In this document: piece after piece, positions 16,336 to 23,763 of the stretch
Layout of the letters: each line of letters opens with the position of its first letter
Position numbering within the stretch: the first letter of the stretch is position 1
Assembly: GCA_943349385.1 (NCBI GenBank)
Contig: CALQZM010000003.1
Span: 1-28,575 of the forward strand
Source: Candidatus Peribacteria bacterium
Lineage (GTDB): Bacteria > Patescibacteriota > Gracilibacteria > UBA1369 > GCA-2718715
Reading direction: 5' to 3'
DNA: 28,575 nt
Made by a program: the position numbers and the translations under genes
Notes under the pieces: model-generated
Database searches by the model: none
The model's input: the letters and a program-made list of their open reading frames with translations, nothing else
What the model was told of the DNA's origin: nothing

Positions 16336-17948
16336 TATTTTTGCTCGTTAGTTTCTACGATTTTGCTTGTGTCTTCATCTAAAAACGTAATTACTGTTTC
16401 ACCTTCTTTTATTCCAGAAACTACTTCTATATAGCCGTTTGAACCTCTGAGACCAGTTTTAACTTTTTTTCTAGAGATTTCACCGTCTTTAATTACTCTT
16501 ACGAGTGCGAGGCCGTTTTCGTCTTCGAAAACGGCTCGAAGTGGTACTGCTACTACATTTTCTTTGCTGTCAGCAATAATATCTACATTAGCTGAAAGTC
16601 CTGACCTAATTTTTGGATTTTGTTCTAAGAATTGAAGCGTAGTTTTAAATGAAGTTACGTTGTTTATAGTACTGGCTGTTGGGGCAATGTAAGTCACTTT
16701 AGCATCGAACTCTTCGTTTCGGTAAGCGTCAAATGATACTTTGGCTGGATCTCCTAAATTTAGTTCTTGAATATCGGCTTCGGCAATATTTACTTTTATT
16801 TGGAATTTATCGTTTGAAACTAGTCCTACTACTGCTGCACCTGGGCTAATTAATTCACCTCGCTCAGTATTAATATAGTTTACTATTCCGTCGAAAGGAG
16901 CGGTGATCACTTTTTGTTTTTGGAGCGCCTGAATACTACTGACCGATGCTTGAGCTTGTTTAACAGCCGCTTGTTGAGCCTGAATTGTCTCTGGCCTTGC
17001 TGGAGCATTTGTTTGATCTAATTGGGCAATTGCTTGATTAAGATTGCTAGAAGCTGTTTCGACTGCTTGTTCGGCTTTTAAAATTGCCAAATCTCTGTTT
17101 TTTTTGGCTGTGTCTATGGCATTAATCAAGCTTTGGTAACTACTGCTTCGGGTGTTTGGAATTGGGATCGTCCATTCTATATTAGTGTTTCTAGCAAAAT
17201 CTGACGGAAACTGAATAAATAATCCTTTATTTCCAAGTTCAATTGGTCCAGTTGTTGAAGCACTAGCTCGTCCTGACTCTAATCCAGTATATCTTAATGA
17301 ATGTCCTGAGCTTGATGACGAAGCATATAGTTCTAAATTATATTCTCCTTGTTGGTTGGAATTGTAAACTCCTGTAATTGTAGGAGGTGTGTAACTAAAT
17401 GAACTTGCTTCTCGAATCCCATCAGTCAAATAAGCTCTAATGTCTGTAGTAAACAAATTTTTTTCTGATTGTTCAACTAATAGTTGTTGTTGCTGGTTAG
17501 TATTTTCTAGGTTTACTCGAGCTTGTTCTAAAGAAGTTCTTGCGTTATTTACTTGGACTTGATTGGTGAGCGTTTCAATATTTCTTGTGCCTGCTTCTAG
17601 TTCTCTGAGTTGGGCTTTGGCAAATTCAACATTAGCCACCGCACCTTGTATGTCTGCGTTTAGTTTATCTGCTTGAAGACTAATTAATCTTTCCCCTGCT
17701 TTTACAGTATCTCCTTCGTTTACAAAAATTTGGCTTACAAGTCCACTTGTTTCAAATGACAAATTTACTTCTTGGTTGGCTTCTATTATTCCAGTTTCTC
17801 CAATAATCCTTGCTAGATCCGTAATTTTAACTTGTTCTGTTTCAATTTCATCAGTTAAATTTTTATCTGCTTTAAGTAGCACAAATCCAATTACCCCAAT
17901 AATCAAAATTACCCCAGTAATCCACCAAATTTTTTTATTGATATGCAT
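16335..17948 (-). CDS. HlyD/MacA-type membrane-fusion adaptor with a beta-rich insert
   Basis: 537 residues, larger than the usual 370-400. An N-terminal membrane anchor (8-26) is followed by a barrel-sandwich half (VSQIFVNEGDTVKAGERLIS, 71-90). Coiled-coil helix 1 runs 97-165 and helix 2 270-340. The second lipoyl half is KVITAPFDGIVNYINTERGE (346-365), followed by beta-barrel and membrane-proximal domains. Between the two helices, where the hairpin tip should be, sit about 100 residues (170-268) rich in Ser, Gly, Tyr and aromatic strands, e.g. GEYNLELYASS and GLFIQFPSDF. In diderms this tip docks on TolC. First gene of the exporter operon, overlapping the ATPase start by one base. Ends in TAA. 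Confidence 0.93.
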   Translation of the reverse strand: MHINKKIWWITGVILIIGVIGFVLLKADKNLTDEIETEQVKITDLARIIGETGIIEANQEVNLSFETSGLVSQIFVNEGDTVKAGERLISLQADKLNADIQGAVANVEFAKAQLRELEAGTRNIETLTNQVQVNNARTSLEQARVNLENTNQQQQLLVEQSEKNLFTTDIRAYLTDGIREASSFSYTPPTITGVYNSNQQGEYNLELYASSSSSGHSLRYTGLESGRASASTTGPIELGNKGLFIQFPSDFARNTNIEWTIPIPNTRSSSYQSLINAIDTAKKNRDLAILKAEQAVETASSNLNQAIAQLDQTNAPARPETIQAQQAAVKQAQASVSSIQALQKQKVITAPFDGIVNYINTERGELISPGAAVVGLVSNDKFQIKVNIAEADIQELNLGDPAKVSFDAYRNEEFDAKVTYIAPTASTINNVTSFKTTLQFLEQNPKIRSGLSANVDIIADSKENVVAVPLRAVFEDENGLALVRVIKDGEISRKKVKTGLRGSNGYIEVVSGIKEGETVITFLDEDTSKIVETNEQK

Positions 17949-17973
17949 GATTTTTGTATATTTTTATCTATTT

Positions 17974-18002
17974 ATTATAGCATAATTTTATAACATTTAC
18001 AA
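17974..18002 (-). promoter_or_regulatory. Promoter of the exporter operon
   Basis: Minus strand: TTGTAA (18002-17997), 17-nt spacer, TATAAT (17979-17974) preceded by TGC (extended -10). The adaptor ATG is 25 nt downstream, with an A/T-rich leader and no Shine-Dalgarno. Confidence 0.65.
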
Positions 18003-18201
18003 TTAGACATTTGTTTTGTATTTTGTTTATAACATTGCTAAAAGCCGACTCTGTATGTCTCTAATTACGAATTGCGCTAGCTTTGACTTGCGAGATTCCT
18101 GATTTATTGAATTATTCGTCTTCGGAGATAAAATTTTGCACTGGATCTGTTTGCTAAATTAAAAAAGGTTGGGATTGGGATACAATCTCGACCCTCACAC
18201 C
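18003..18201. other. Intergenic stretch without recognisable feature
   Basis: About 200 nt between the exporter promoter and the decayed regulator copy. I find no ORF, tRNA, terminator or repeat. Its last 20 nt may be a very diverged continuation of the regulator copy. The rest shows no similarity by eye to the 3' part of the intact gene. Confidence 0.4.
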
Positions 18202-18368
18202 CTTTGCCACCGTATGAAATAAAGGTTACTTTGTTGTCGAAAATATTAATTTCAATTTTAAAAAGTTAGATAGTCTTTGTAAAACTAGGTGGTTCTATGG
18301 GGAGTTTTATCTTTATTTGAAACTTTGATAGCTTTATTACTTACCGGTGTAATAATTTGAATTTACAT
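18202..18368 (-). pseudogene. Decayed, internally deleted copy of the TrmB regulator
   Basis: 18202-18355 matches 13525-13678 of the intact regulator (about 90% by eye), and 18356 onward matches the start of that gene at about 14176. The ATG is kept at 18368, but codon 2 is TAA where the intact gene has TTA. Codons 1-4 are then joined to about codon 171, so 498 bp (166 codons, in frame) are missing. The deletion ends share ACTT in the intact copy (13677-13680 and 14175-14178). It reads TPVSNKAIKVSNKDK, then hits another stop (TAC to TAG) and carries a 1-bp insertion. The C-terminal 33 codons are gone. It cannot make a regulator. Confidence 0.88.
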
Positions 18369-18500
18369 AATATGTGTTGTTAGTTATTTTCAACAAGTGG
18401 CGTTGTTATTATTCAGTAAGCCTTTATGTGAAAGGGAAACTTGTTTTAGGGCCTGCTTGACGATTAAATTGCAATTAGTCTATGATTGATACATAGTAAA
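18369..18500 (-). repeat. Duplicated regulator leader
   Basis: Matches 14189-14320 (roughly 80-85% by eye), the promoter and leader of the intact TrmB regulator. The blocks CATAATATGTGTTGTTA and GCTTGACGATTAAATTGCAA are intact, but the -10 region and the TTTACGTAAA palindrome are mutated. It runs up to about 25 nt before the next gene's ATG, so remnants may now act in that gene's promoter region. Confidence 0.85.
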
Positions 18501-18523
18501 TTTATTTTTTAGTTTTCGGTTAC

Positions 18524-19543
18524 ATGATTAATTTTTCTGATTTAGAACTACCTACTGAGATTATTGATTGTTTGTTAGGATGTTTGAGTGAAAGAGAAAA
18601 AGATGTGATTAAATCTAGATATGGTATTTTTATGCCTGTACTTACTTTGGCTGAGATTGGTAAAAAATATTCGATTACCAGAGAAAGAGTTCGTCAGATA
18701 CAAAATAATGCGCAAAAAAAATTGACACGAAGCGCCTCGCTAACTAAGTTATCAAATTTTCAAGATCAAGTATTAGAGTATATAAATACATTTGCAGGTA
18801 TAGCTCTCGAGACTAATTTAGATTCTTATTTTGTAGATGTATTAAAATTTGCTTCTAAGGATGTACCAGTTTTAAAATTGGCAGCAGTAATTGATCCGCG
18901 TTTTGTGTGGGAACATAATAGGGTAAATTTTAAAAGTCATTTTAGGTTAAGCAGTATTAAGTTTTCTTATATAAAAGAAGCTACTTTTAAAGCTATAAGT
19001 CAATTAAACGAATTTAAATCTGAACAAAGTTTAACTAGTTTGTCTAAATTGCTTAAGTTTTCGTCGCAAGCTATTAAACCAATTTTACTTTTGGATCGTA
19101 GAATTTGTATAAAAGATTCTGGAGTTAGTTTGGCAGAATGGCGAAATGTTAACCCTAGAACACTTTTTGATAAAATCCTTTATGTTTTAAACAAGACACA
19201 AGAGCCTATGCATTACAGTCGTATTGCTGAATTAATTCTGGATTCTAATTTTGATGCAAAAACAGTAAGTGTTCAAGCTGTACACAATGAGTTAATTAAC
19301 AATGAGGATTATGTTCTGATTGGTCGTGGAATTTATGCAATGAAAAATTGGGGATATAAAGAAGGAACTGTATCTGATGTTATTGCCAGTATTCTAGAGA
19401 AAAAAGGACCTTTGCATTTGTATGATTTGACTCAAGAGGTATTGCAAAGACGTAAAGTTAAACCGGTAACTGTTCAAGTGAATTTAAATTCAAATAAGTC
19501 TAAATTTAGAAGGAATAATTTAGGTTTGTATGAATTGGTTTAA
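18524..19543 (+). CDS. Sigma-70 region-4 protein with C-terminal HARE-type winged helices
   Basis: 339 residues, cytoplasmic. Residues about 18-70 are a sigma region 4 (LSEREKDVIKSRYG, then LAEIGKKYSITRERVRQIQ), which binds -35 DNA in true sigma factors. A middle helical part (75-205) is not recognised. Residues about 212-278 form a HARE-type winged helix (FDKILYVLNKTQEPMHYSRI, then DYVLIGRGIYAMKNWGY), the fold also found in the RNA polymerase delta subunit. A second, similar winged helix follows (280-338, IASILEKKGPLHLYDLTQEV, ending NNLGLYELV). Sigma region 2 is absent, so it is not a complete sigma factor. It may be a polymerase-associated or promoter-binding regulator (inference). Ends in TAA, 9 nt from convergent pilT. 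Confidence 0.8.
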   Translation: MINFSDLELPTEIIDCLLGCLSEREKDVIKSRYGIFMPVLTLAEIGKKYSITRERVRQIQNNAQKKLTRSASLTKLSNFQDQVLEYINTFAGIALETNLDSYFVDVLKFASKDVPVLKLAAVIDPRFVWEHNRVNFKSHFRLSSIKFSYIKEATFKAISQLNEFKSEQSLTSLSKLLKFSSQAIKPILLLDRRICIKDSGVSLAEWRNVNPRTLFDKILYVLNKTQEPMHYSRIAELILDSNFDAKTVSVQAVHNELINNEDYVLIGRGIYAMKNWGYKEGTVSDVIASILEKKGPLHLYDLTQEVLQRRKVKPVTVQVNLNSNKSKFRRNNLGLYELV

Positions 19544-19552
19544 GTTTAGTTA

Positions 19553-20611
19553 TTAGTTTTGCGTATCTTCAAGGCTATTTGAGAATTCATGAAGATATTC
19601 TAAGGCAGTTTTTTGATTAATAAATCCTTGGTTTTGTAGTTGTTCAATTGCGTACTTCATAGTTTGCATTCCGTCTTTTAAGCTGGTTTCAAGTACTGAT
19701 GAAATTTGATAAGTTTTGTTTTTTCGAATTAGGTTTGAGATTGCGTTATTAGCAAACATTATTTCTAAGGCTGCAACTCTTGAGTTTCCGGCGGCTCCTT
19801 TAATTAATTGTTGCCATACAATGGCTCTAATACTTTCTGATAATTGTATTCTGGCTTGATTTTGTTGATCGCTAGGAAAGGAATCGATAACTCTATCTAT
19901 TGATTTGGCCGCTCCACTGGTATGTAAGGTAGATACAACAAGGTGACCTGTTTCAGCTGCTGTTAGGGCTAGAGATATGGTCTCATGGTCACGCATTTCA
20001 CCAATTAGTATAACGTCAGTACTTTCTCTCAAAGCACCTCTAAGGGCAGCTTTAAAACTTTTGGTGTGAGTTCCTACTTCTCTTTGGTGAATAATTGAAC
20101 TTTTGTTGCTGTGAATAAATTCAATTGGATCTTCAATAGTTATTATATTGCATTGTCTTGTCCGATTAATTTCATCGATAATTGCGGCTAAAGTGGTAGA
20201 TTTACCTTGTCCAGTAGGCCCAGTAACTAGTACGATACCTTGTTTATATTCAGCTATCTTCTTTAATTGAGTAGGTAGGTTTAAATCATCTAAAGTTTTA
20301 GTTTCGCTTGGAATATACCTGAATACTGCTCCAATACCTTTGTTTTGAATGAATAAGTTTACCCGAAAACGGGCTAATCCGGCGATTTCAAGTGCAAAAT
20401 CTAGGTCGAAGCTTTCTGCGAATTCTTTTCTTTGGGCATCACTCATGATTTCTAGTAGGTATTCTTCGGCAATTGTTTTGTTTAAAATTGGGTGTTCGGC
20501 AATTGGAACAAGATCCCCATGAATCCGTAAGGTTGGCTTAATGCCTACCGAAATGTATATATCAGAGGCTTGGTATTTTACTGCAGTTGCTAGGATTTTT
20601 TCGATTTGCAT
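19553..20611 (-). CDS. pilT: Type IV pilus retraction ATPase, PilT family
   Basis: 352 residues, a hexameric ATPase at the cytoplasmic base of the pilus machine that drives pilin disassembly. The N-terminal PAS-like domain (about 1-100) has SDIYISVGIKPTLRIHGDL. The core has Walker A GPTGQGKST (131-139, Gln where Ser is usual), Asp box IITIEDPIE (156-164), Walker B DVILIGEMRD (199-208) and His box HLVVSTLHT (223-231). The AIRNLIRE motif typical of retraction ATPases appears as NAISNLIRKNKTYQI. No other pilus gene is in the window. The promoter is 25 nt upstream. Ends in TAA. Confidence 0.94.
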   Translation of the reverse strand: MQIEKILATAVKYQASDIYISVGIKPTLRIHGDLVPIAEHPILNKTIAEEYLLEIMSDAQRKEFAESFDLDFALEIAGLARFRVNLFIQNKGIGAVFRYIPSETKTLDDLNLPTQLKKIAEYKQGIVLVTGPTGQGKSTTLAAIIDEINRTRQCNIITIEDPIEFIHSNKSSIIHQREVGTHTKSFKAALRGALRESTDVILIGEMRDHETISLALTAAETGHLVVSTLHTSGAAKSIDRVIDSFPSDQQNQARIQLSESIRAIVWQQLIKGAAGNSRVAALEIMFANNAISNLIRKNKTYQISSVLETSLKDGMQTMKYAIEQLQNQGFINQKTALEYLHEFSNSLEDTQN

Positions 20612-20636
20612 GAATATGACTTATTTAAATCATATT

Positions 20637-20645
20637 ATTATACCA
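20637..20645 (-). promoter_or_regulatory. Extended -10 of pilT
   Basis: Minus-strand TGGTATAAT, 25 nt before the ATG. No clear -35, as expected for an extended -10. An inverted repeat GGCTG-N9-CAGCC (20650-20668) lies immediately upstream, in the -35 region, and could be an operator. Confidence 0.6.
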
Positions 20646-20710
20646 TGAAGGCTGTTTAAAATCCAGCCCCAAGCTATTTAGTTTGGTAGTTATGCAAGTT
20701 ATGGTTTGCT

Positions 20711-20726
20711 TTTTCGTCAACTTTTC
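20711..20726 (-). repeat. 16-nt intergenic repeat, copy 2
   Basis: Minus-strand GAAAAGTTGACGAAAA, identical to 1003-1018 (+). It lies between dus and pilT. Upstream of both copies a TTTCTG/TATTCTG-like stretch and an ACGTA are also shared, at different spacing. Confidence 0.55.
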
Positions 20727-20755
20727 TAGGCAGAAAATGAAACTACGTAAAGTGA

Positions 20756-21751
20756 TTATTGCAAGACGGGCGTTAGTAATCCATTAGTAGTTTCTTCGAT
20801 TATTCGACTTAATGCGTCTTCGGCATCTTTTTTAGTTTCTACGCGAACTAGTTCGAAACGGTATTTGGCTGCATTTGGGATTCCGTGAATGTAGTTGGCA
20901 AGATGTTTACGCATTTCCATCATTCCTACTTTTTCGCCTTTGAATTCACAAGAAAGATCACATTGTTTTAAAATCATTGGCAGCATTTCGGCTAAGGTTG
21001 TTGGTGGATTGTATTCCTGACCGTTGAAATAGGCTTCTACTTGTGCCATGAACCATGGGTTACCGTAGGTTGCTCTCCCGATCATTACTCCGTCTAAAAT
21101 TCCTAGTTTACGCTCCACGTCAGCCACGGATTTAATATCTCCATTTCCTACTACTGAAATCCCTAGGGCTTCTTTTACTTTATAAATCGGGTCAAAATCG
21201 GCAGTTCCGGTGTATTGCTGTTTGGTTGTTCGGCCATGTACAGCTAAATGTTTAGCTCCTGCAGCTTCGAGTCCTTTAGCAAATTCTAGTAAGGTTTCTT
21301 CGGTGTAGCAGTCAAAGCCAAGTCTCATTTTTACTGAAACATCTAAAGTGGTTGCTTTTTGAGTCTGATAAACAATTTCTTGGGCAAGCTCAGGCTTTCT
21401 AAATAGAGCTGAGCCATGGCATGAAGCGACTACTTTACCAGATGGGCATCCCATGTTTATGTCTATGGCGTCTACTCCCATGTCTTCTAGGATTTTGGCG
21501 CATTCGGCAAAGTTTTCTGGGTATTTCCCAAAGATTTGGGCGATTAAAGGTCTTTCACCTTCCTTGAATTCGATTTTTTTAAAACTATTTTTACTTCCGT
21601 ATTTTAGCCCATCCGAAGAGGTGAATTCGGTATAAACAATGGTCGAAGGAGCAACAGTTTTGATTAATTGTCGGTAGGCAGAATCGGTGTATCCTTCCAT
21701 AGGTGCAAGGCAAAGCATTGGTTTTTTTTGGTCTTTCCAGCGGAATGTCAT
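20756..21751 (-). CDS. dus: tRNA-dihydrouridine synthase (DusB-like)
   Basis: 331 residues. A flavin enzyme that reduces specific uridines in tRNA to dihydrouridine with NAD(P)H. The TIM barrel carries LAPMEGYTDSAYR (15-27), DINMGCPSGKV, the lysine-containing strand VSVKMRLGFD, AVHGRTTKQQYTG, VVGNGDI and GVMIGRATYGNPW, all characteristic of Dus proteins and their FMN-phosphate site. The segment after GCPSGKV reads VASCHGSALFRKPEL, with Ser-Cys-His where DusB proteins often have a basic-Gly pair. The DusA/B/C subtype is uncertain. It sits 42 nt downstream of ftsQ, with its own promoter overlapping the end of that gene. Ends in TAA. Confidence 0.95.
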   Translation of the reverse strand: MTFRWKDQKKPMLCLAPMEGYTDSAYRQLIKTVAPSTIVYTEFTSSDGLKYGSKNSFKKIEFKEGERPLIAQIFGKYPENFAECAKILEDMGVDAIDINMGCPSGKVVASCHGSALFRKPELAQEIVYQTQKATTLDVSVKMRLGFDCYTEETLLEFAKGLEAAGAKHLAVHGRTTKQQYTGTADFDPIYKVKEALGISVVGNGDIKSVADVERKLGILDGVMIGRATYGNPWFMAQVEAYFNGQEYNPPTTLAEMLPMILKQCDLSCEFKGEKVGMMEMRKHLANYIHGIPNAAKYRFELVRVETKKDAEDALSRIIEETTNGLLTPVLQ

Positions 21752-21774
21752 AAGTGGACTTTAAATTTTACGGC

Positions 21775-21804
21775 AATATAGCAGTTATTTGCTTTATTTG
21801 TAAA
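21775..21804 (-). promoter_or_regulatory. Promoter of dus inside the ftsQ end
   Basis: Minus strand: TTTACA (21804-21799), 18-nt spacer, TATATT (21780-21775) preceded by TGC. The -35 box overlaps the last codons of ftsQ. The ATG is 23 nt after the -10. Confidence 0.55.
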
Positions 21805-22717
21805 TGATTTTTTGTCCTTCGGCGCTTTGGATTCTGAGGTCGACATATTCTAAACTTCCGTTGTAGAGATCTATTTTGGGAATAGAATTTTTTAATTTCA
21901 TTAGCTGCTCTGTGTAGGTAACTTTGATATCCAGCCAAACTTCGTATCCTTTTTCAGTTACAAATCGAATTTCTTTAGCTTTTGGAATGTATTTTATTTC
22001 GTTAATTTTGATTTTGAATTTTTCTTCGAACTGTCTTTTTGCGTCTAAAATATATTTAAGTTCTTCAACTTTTAAAATTTGATCTCCAATGTTGTAGGCT
22101 TTTTCGTTCTTGATACTTATTGTTGGTAGGATTGTGCTTATTTTGTCTTCGGCTATAAGGAGTCCATTTTGATTTATAATAAAACTTTTTTTGACTTCTA
22201 GTTTTCCTATTATATTAGTAATATTAGCTACGTTCTTAAAGTTTTCGAATTTAACAATTAGAGTGTTGGGGATTTTTCTTTGAATTTGTAAATTTGATAA
22301 ATTATCTACTCTTTGGTTTATAGTATTTTTTAGATCTTCGCTACTAAATAAAAAAAGGTTTCTGTTTCTAAGCGGTTCAACTATTTTTCGGATTGATAGA
22401 TTGTTAGACTCAGTTGGTCCTTCAAAAATTAAAATTTTCTTGATATAAAAGATTTCGGTAAAAAATGTGAAATAGGCACTTGCTAAAAAAAGGGCCATAA
22501 ATATACTAAACCAAATCCATTTAGAAATATTAGTTAAAGCCCCAATCCAATTGATTGGTGCATTTTTTAAAAAAGTTCTTTTTGCGATATTTTTTAGCAT
22601 TTTTCTTTGTTTTAAACCAAATTTTTGTTTAGGTTTTTCAAAGATTATGGTTGGATTTTTGCTAGTGTTTGTTTTTTTCTTAAATGGATTTTTAAGGATT
22701 TTTTTAAAGAATTTCAT
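21794..22717 (-). CDS. ftsQ: Cell-division protein FtsQ/DivIB-like
   Basis: 307 residues. A long, very basic cytoplasmic tail (1-62) and one membrane helix (about 68-88). A POTRA domain follows (about 90-165: FYIKKILIFEGPTESNN to QIQRKIPNTLIVKFEN), then the beta domain, ending in SLEYVDLRIQSAEGQKIIYK, the typical C-terminal strand of FtsQ. FtsQ/DivIB bridges early and late divisome proteins outside the membrane. The gene is not in a dcw cluster here: its neighbours are dus and, divergently, trxB. Assignment rests on domain order and the final strand. Overall identity to model FtsQ proteins is expected to be low. Ends in TAA. Confidence 0.85.
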   Translation of the reverse strand: MKFFKKILKNPFKKKTNTSKNPTIIFEKPKQKFGLKQRKMLKNIAKRTFLKNAPINWIGALTNISKWIWFSIFMALFLASAYFTFFTEIFYIKKILIFEGPTESNNLSIRKIVEPLRNRNLFLFSSEDLKNTINQRVDNLSNLQIQRKIPNTLIVKFENFKNVANITNIIGKLEVKKSFIINQNGLLIAEDKISTILPTISIKNEKAYNIGDQILKVEELKYILDAKRQFEEKFKIKINEIKYIPKAKEIRFVTEKGYEVWLDIKVTYTEQLMKLKNSIPKIDLYNGSLEYVDLRIQSAEGQKIIYK

Positions 22718-22789
22718 CAGAGTTTATAGGTTTTATAAAGTTGCAATTTATATTAGTCTTTTTATATATTTTTTTCAATTTTCATTTTC

Positions 22790-22798
22790 TGCTATAAT
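22790..22798 (+). promoter_or_regulatory. Extended -10 of trxB
   Basis: TGCTATAAT preceded by a T-rich tract, 29 nt before the ATG. The same TTTTCTGCTATAAT string occurs at the promoter of the ATPase gene at 27006. Confidence 0.65.
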
Positions 22799-22827
22799 CT
22801 AAATAATAAAAAATTTAATCTAACTTT

Positions 22828-23763
22828 ATGAGTGATATCAAAATATATGATGCGATAGTTATTGGTGGGGGTGTAACTGGCTCAAGTGCCGGAATGTATG
22901 CAGCCAGATTTAATTTAGATGTTGTCGTTTATGCAGAGCAGCCTGGTGGCTTAATTACTACAACTAACCTGGTAGAAAATTATCCTGGCATTAAATCAAT
23001 TACTGGTCCAGATATGGGAATGGTGTTTATGGAGCACGCAATGGAATCCGGCGCAAAATTTGAATATGACAGAGTCTCTAGTATTGAAAAAACTGAATTA
23101 AATGGAAAACAGGTATTTAAGTTGTTAGTTGGAACTGCTGAAAAAGAGGTTTTTGCCTGGACTGTTGTTTTAGCTACTGGAACAAAACATAAATATTTGG
23201 GTGCACCTGGCGAAAAAGAATACTCTGCCAAAGGAGTAACTTATTGTGCTTTATGTGATGCTGCATTCTTTAAAGAAAAAATCGTAGTTGTAGTTGGAGG
23301 TGGAGATTCGGCAGCAATTGATGCTAATATTTTGGCTCAACATGTAAAAAAAGTTTATGTGCTTGTAAGAAAAGGTGAAATGCGAGCTGAGCCTGTGAAT
23401 ATTAAAAGAATTCAAGCTAATCCGAAGGTCGAAATTTTATATAATACTGAAGTTGCTGAGATTCAAGGTGATGGCGAGAAAGTAACCCAATTATTATTAA
23501 AGGATGGTAAAACTTTAGCTGTTGATGGTGTGTTTGTAGCTATTGGTTGGACGCCAATGAGCGAATTGGCCAAACAAGTAGGAGCTGATCTTGATGAAAG
23601 AGGAGAAGTAATAATTACTCGTGAAGCCGAAACTAATGTTCCTGGGTTTTATGCAGCTGGTGATGTTACCAATGCTAAATTTAAACAAGCAATCATTGGT
23701 GCTGCAGAAGGCGTTTATGCTTCAGTAGCGGCTTATAATTATATTCAAGGTAATGTTAGATAA
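22828..23763 (+). CDS. trxB: Thioredoxin reductase
   Basis: 311 residues. An FAD enzyme that moves electrons from NADPH to thioredoxin. FAD-binding GGGVTGSSAGMYAAR (13-27), redox pair CALC (140-143, in YCALCDAAFF; the common form is CATC), NADPH-binding GGGDSA (157-162) and the C-terminal FAD motif GFYAAGDVTNAKFKQ. Length is normal. Cytoplasmic. The last 11 nt overlap the start of the glutaminase gene, so the two are translationally coupled. Thioredoxin itself is not in the window. Ends in TAA. Confidence 0.96.
   Translation: MSDIKIYDAIVIGGGVTGSSAGMYAARFNLDVVVYAEQPGGLITTTNLVENYPGIKSITGPDMGMVFMEHAMESGAKFEYDRVSSIEKTELNGKQVFKLLVGTAEKEVFAWTVVLATGTKHKYLGAPGEKEYSAKGVTYCALCDAAFFKEKIVVVVGGGDSAAIDANILAQHVKKVYVLVRKGEMRAEPVNIKRIQANPKVEILYNTEVAEIQGDGEKVTQLLLKDGKTLAVDGVFVAIGWTPMSELAKQVGADLDERGEVIITREAETNVPGFYAAGDVTNAKFKQAIIGAAEGVYASVAAYNYIQGNVR

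Noticed and set aside
13421..18500. Transposon or insertion sequence carrying the exporter
   Set aside because: No transposase, integrase or terminal inverted repeats. The bracketing repeats are regulator gene copies.
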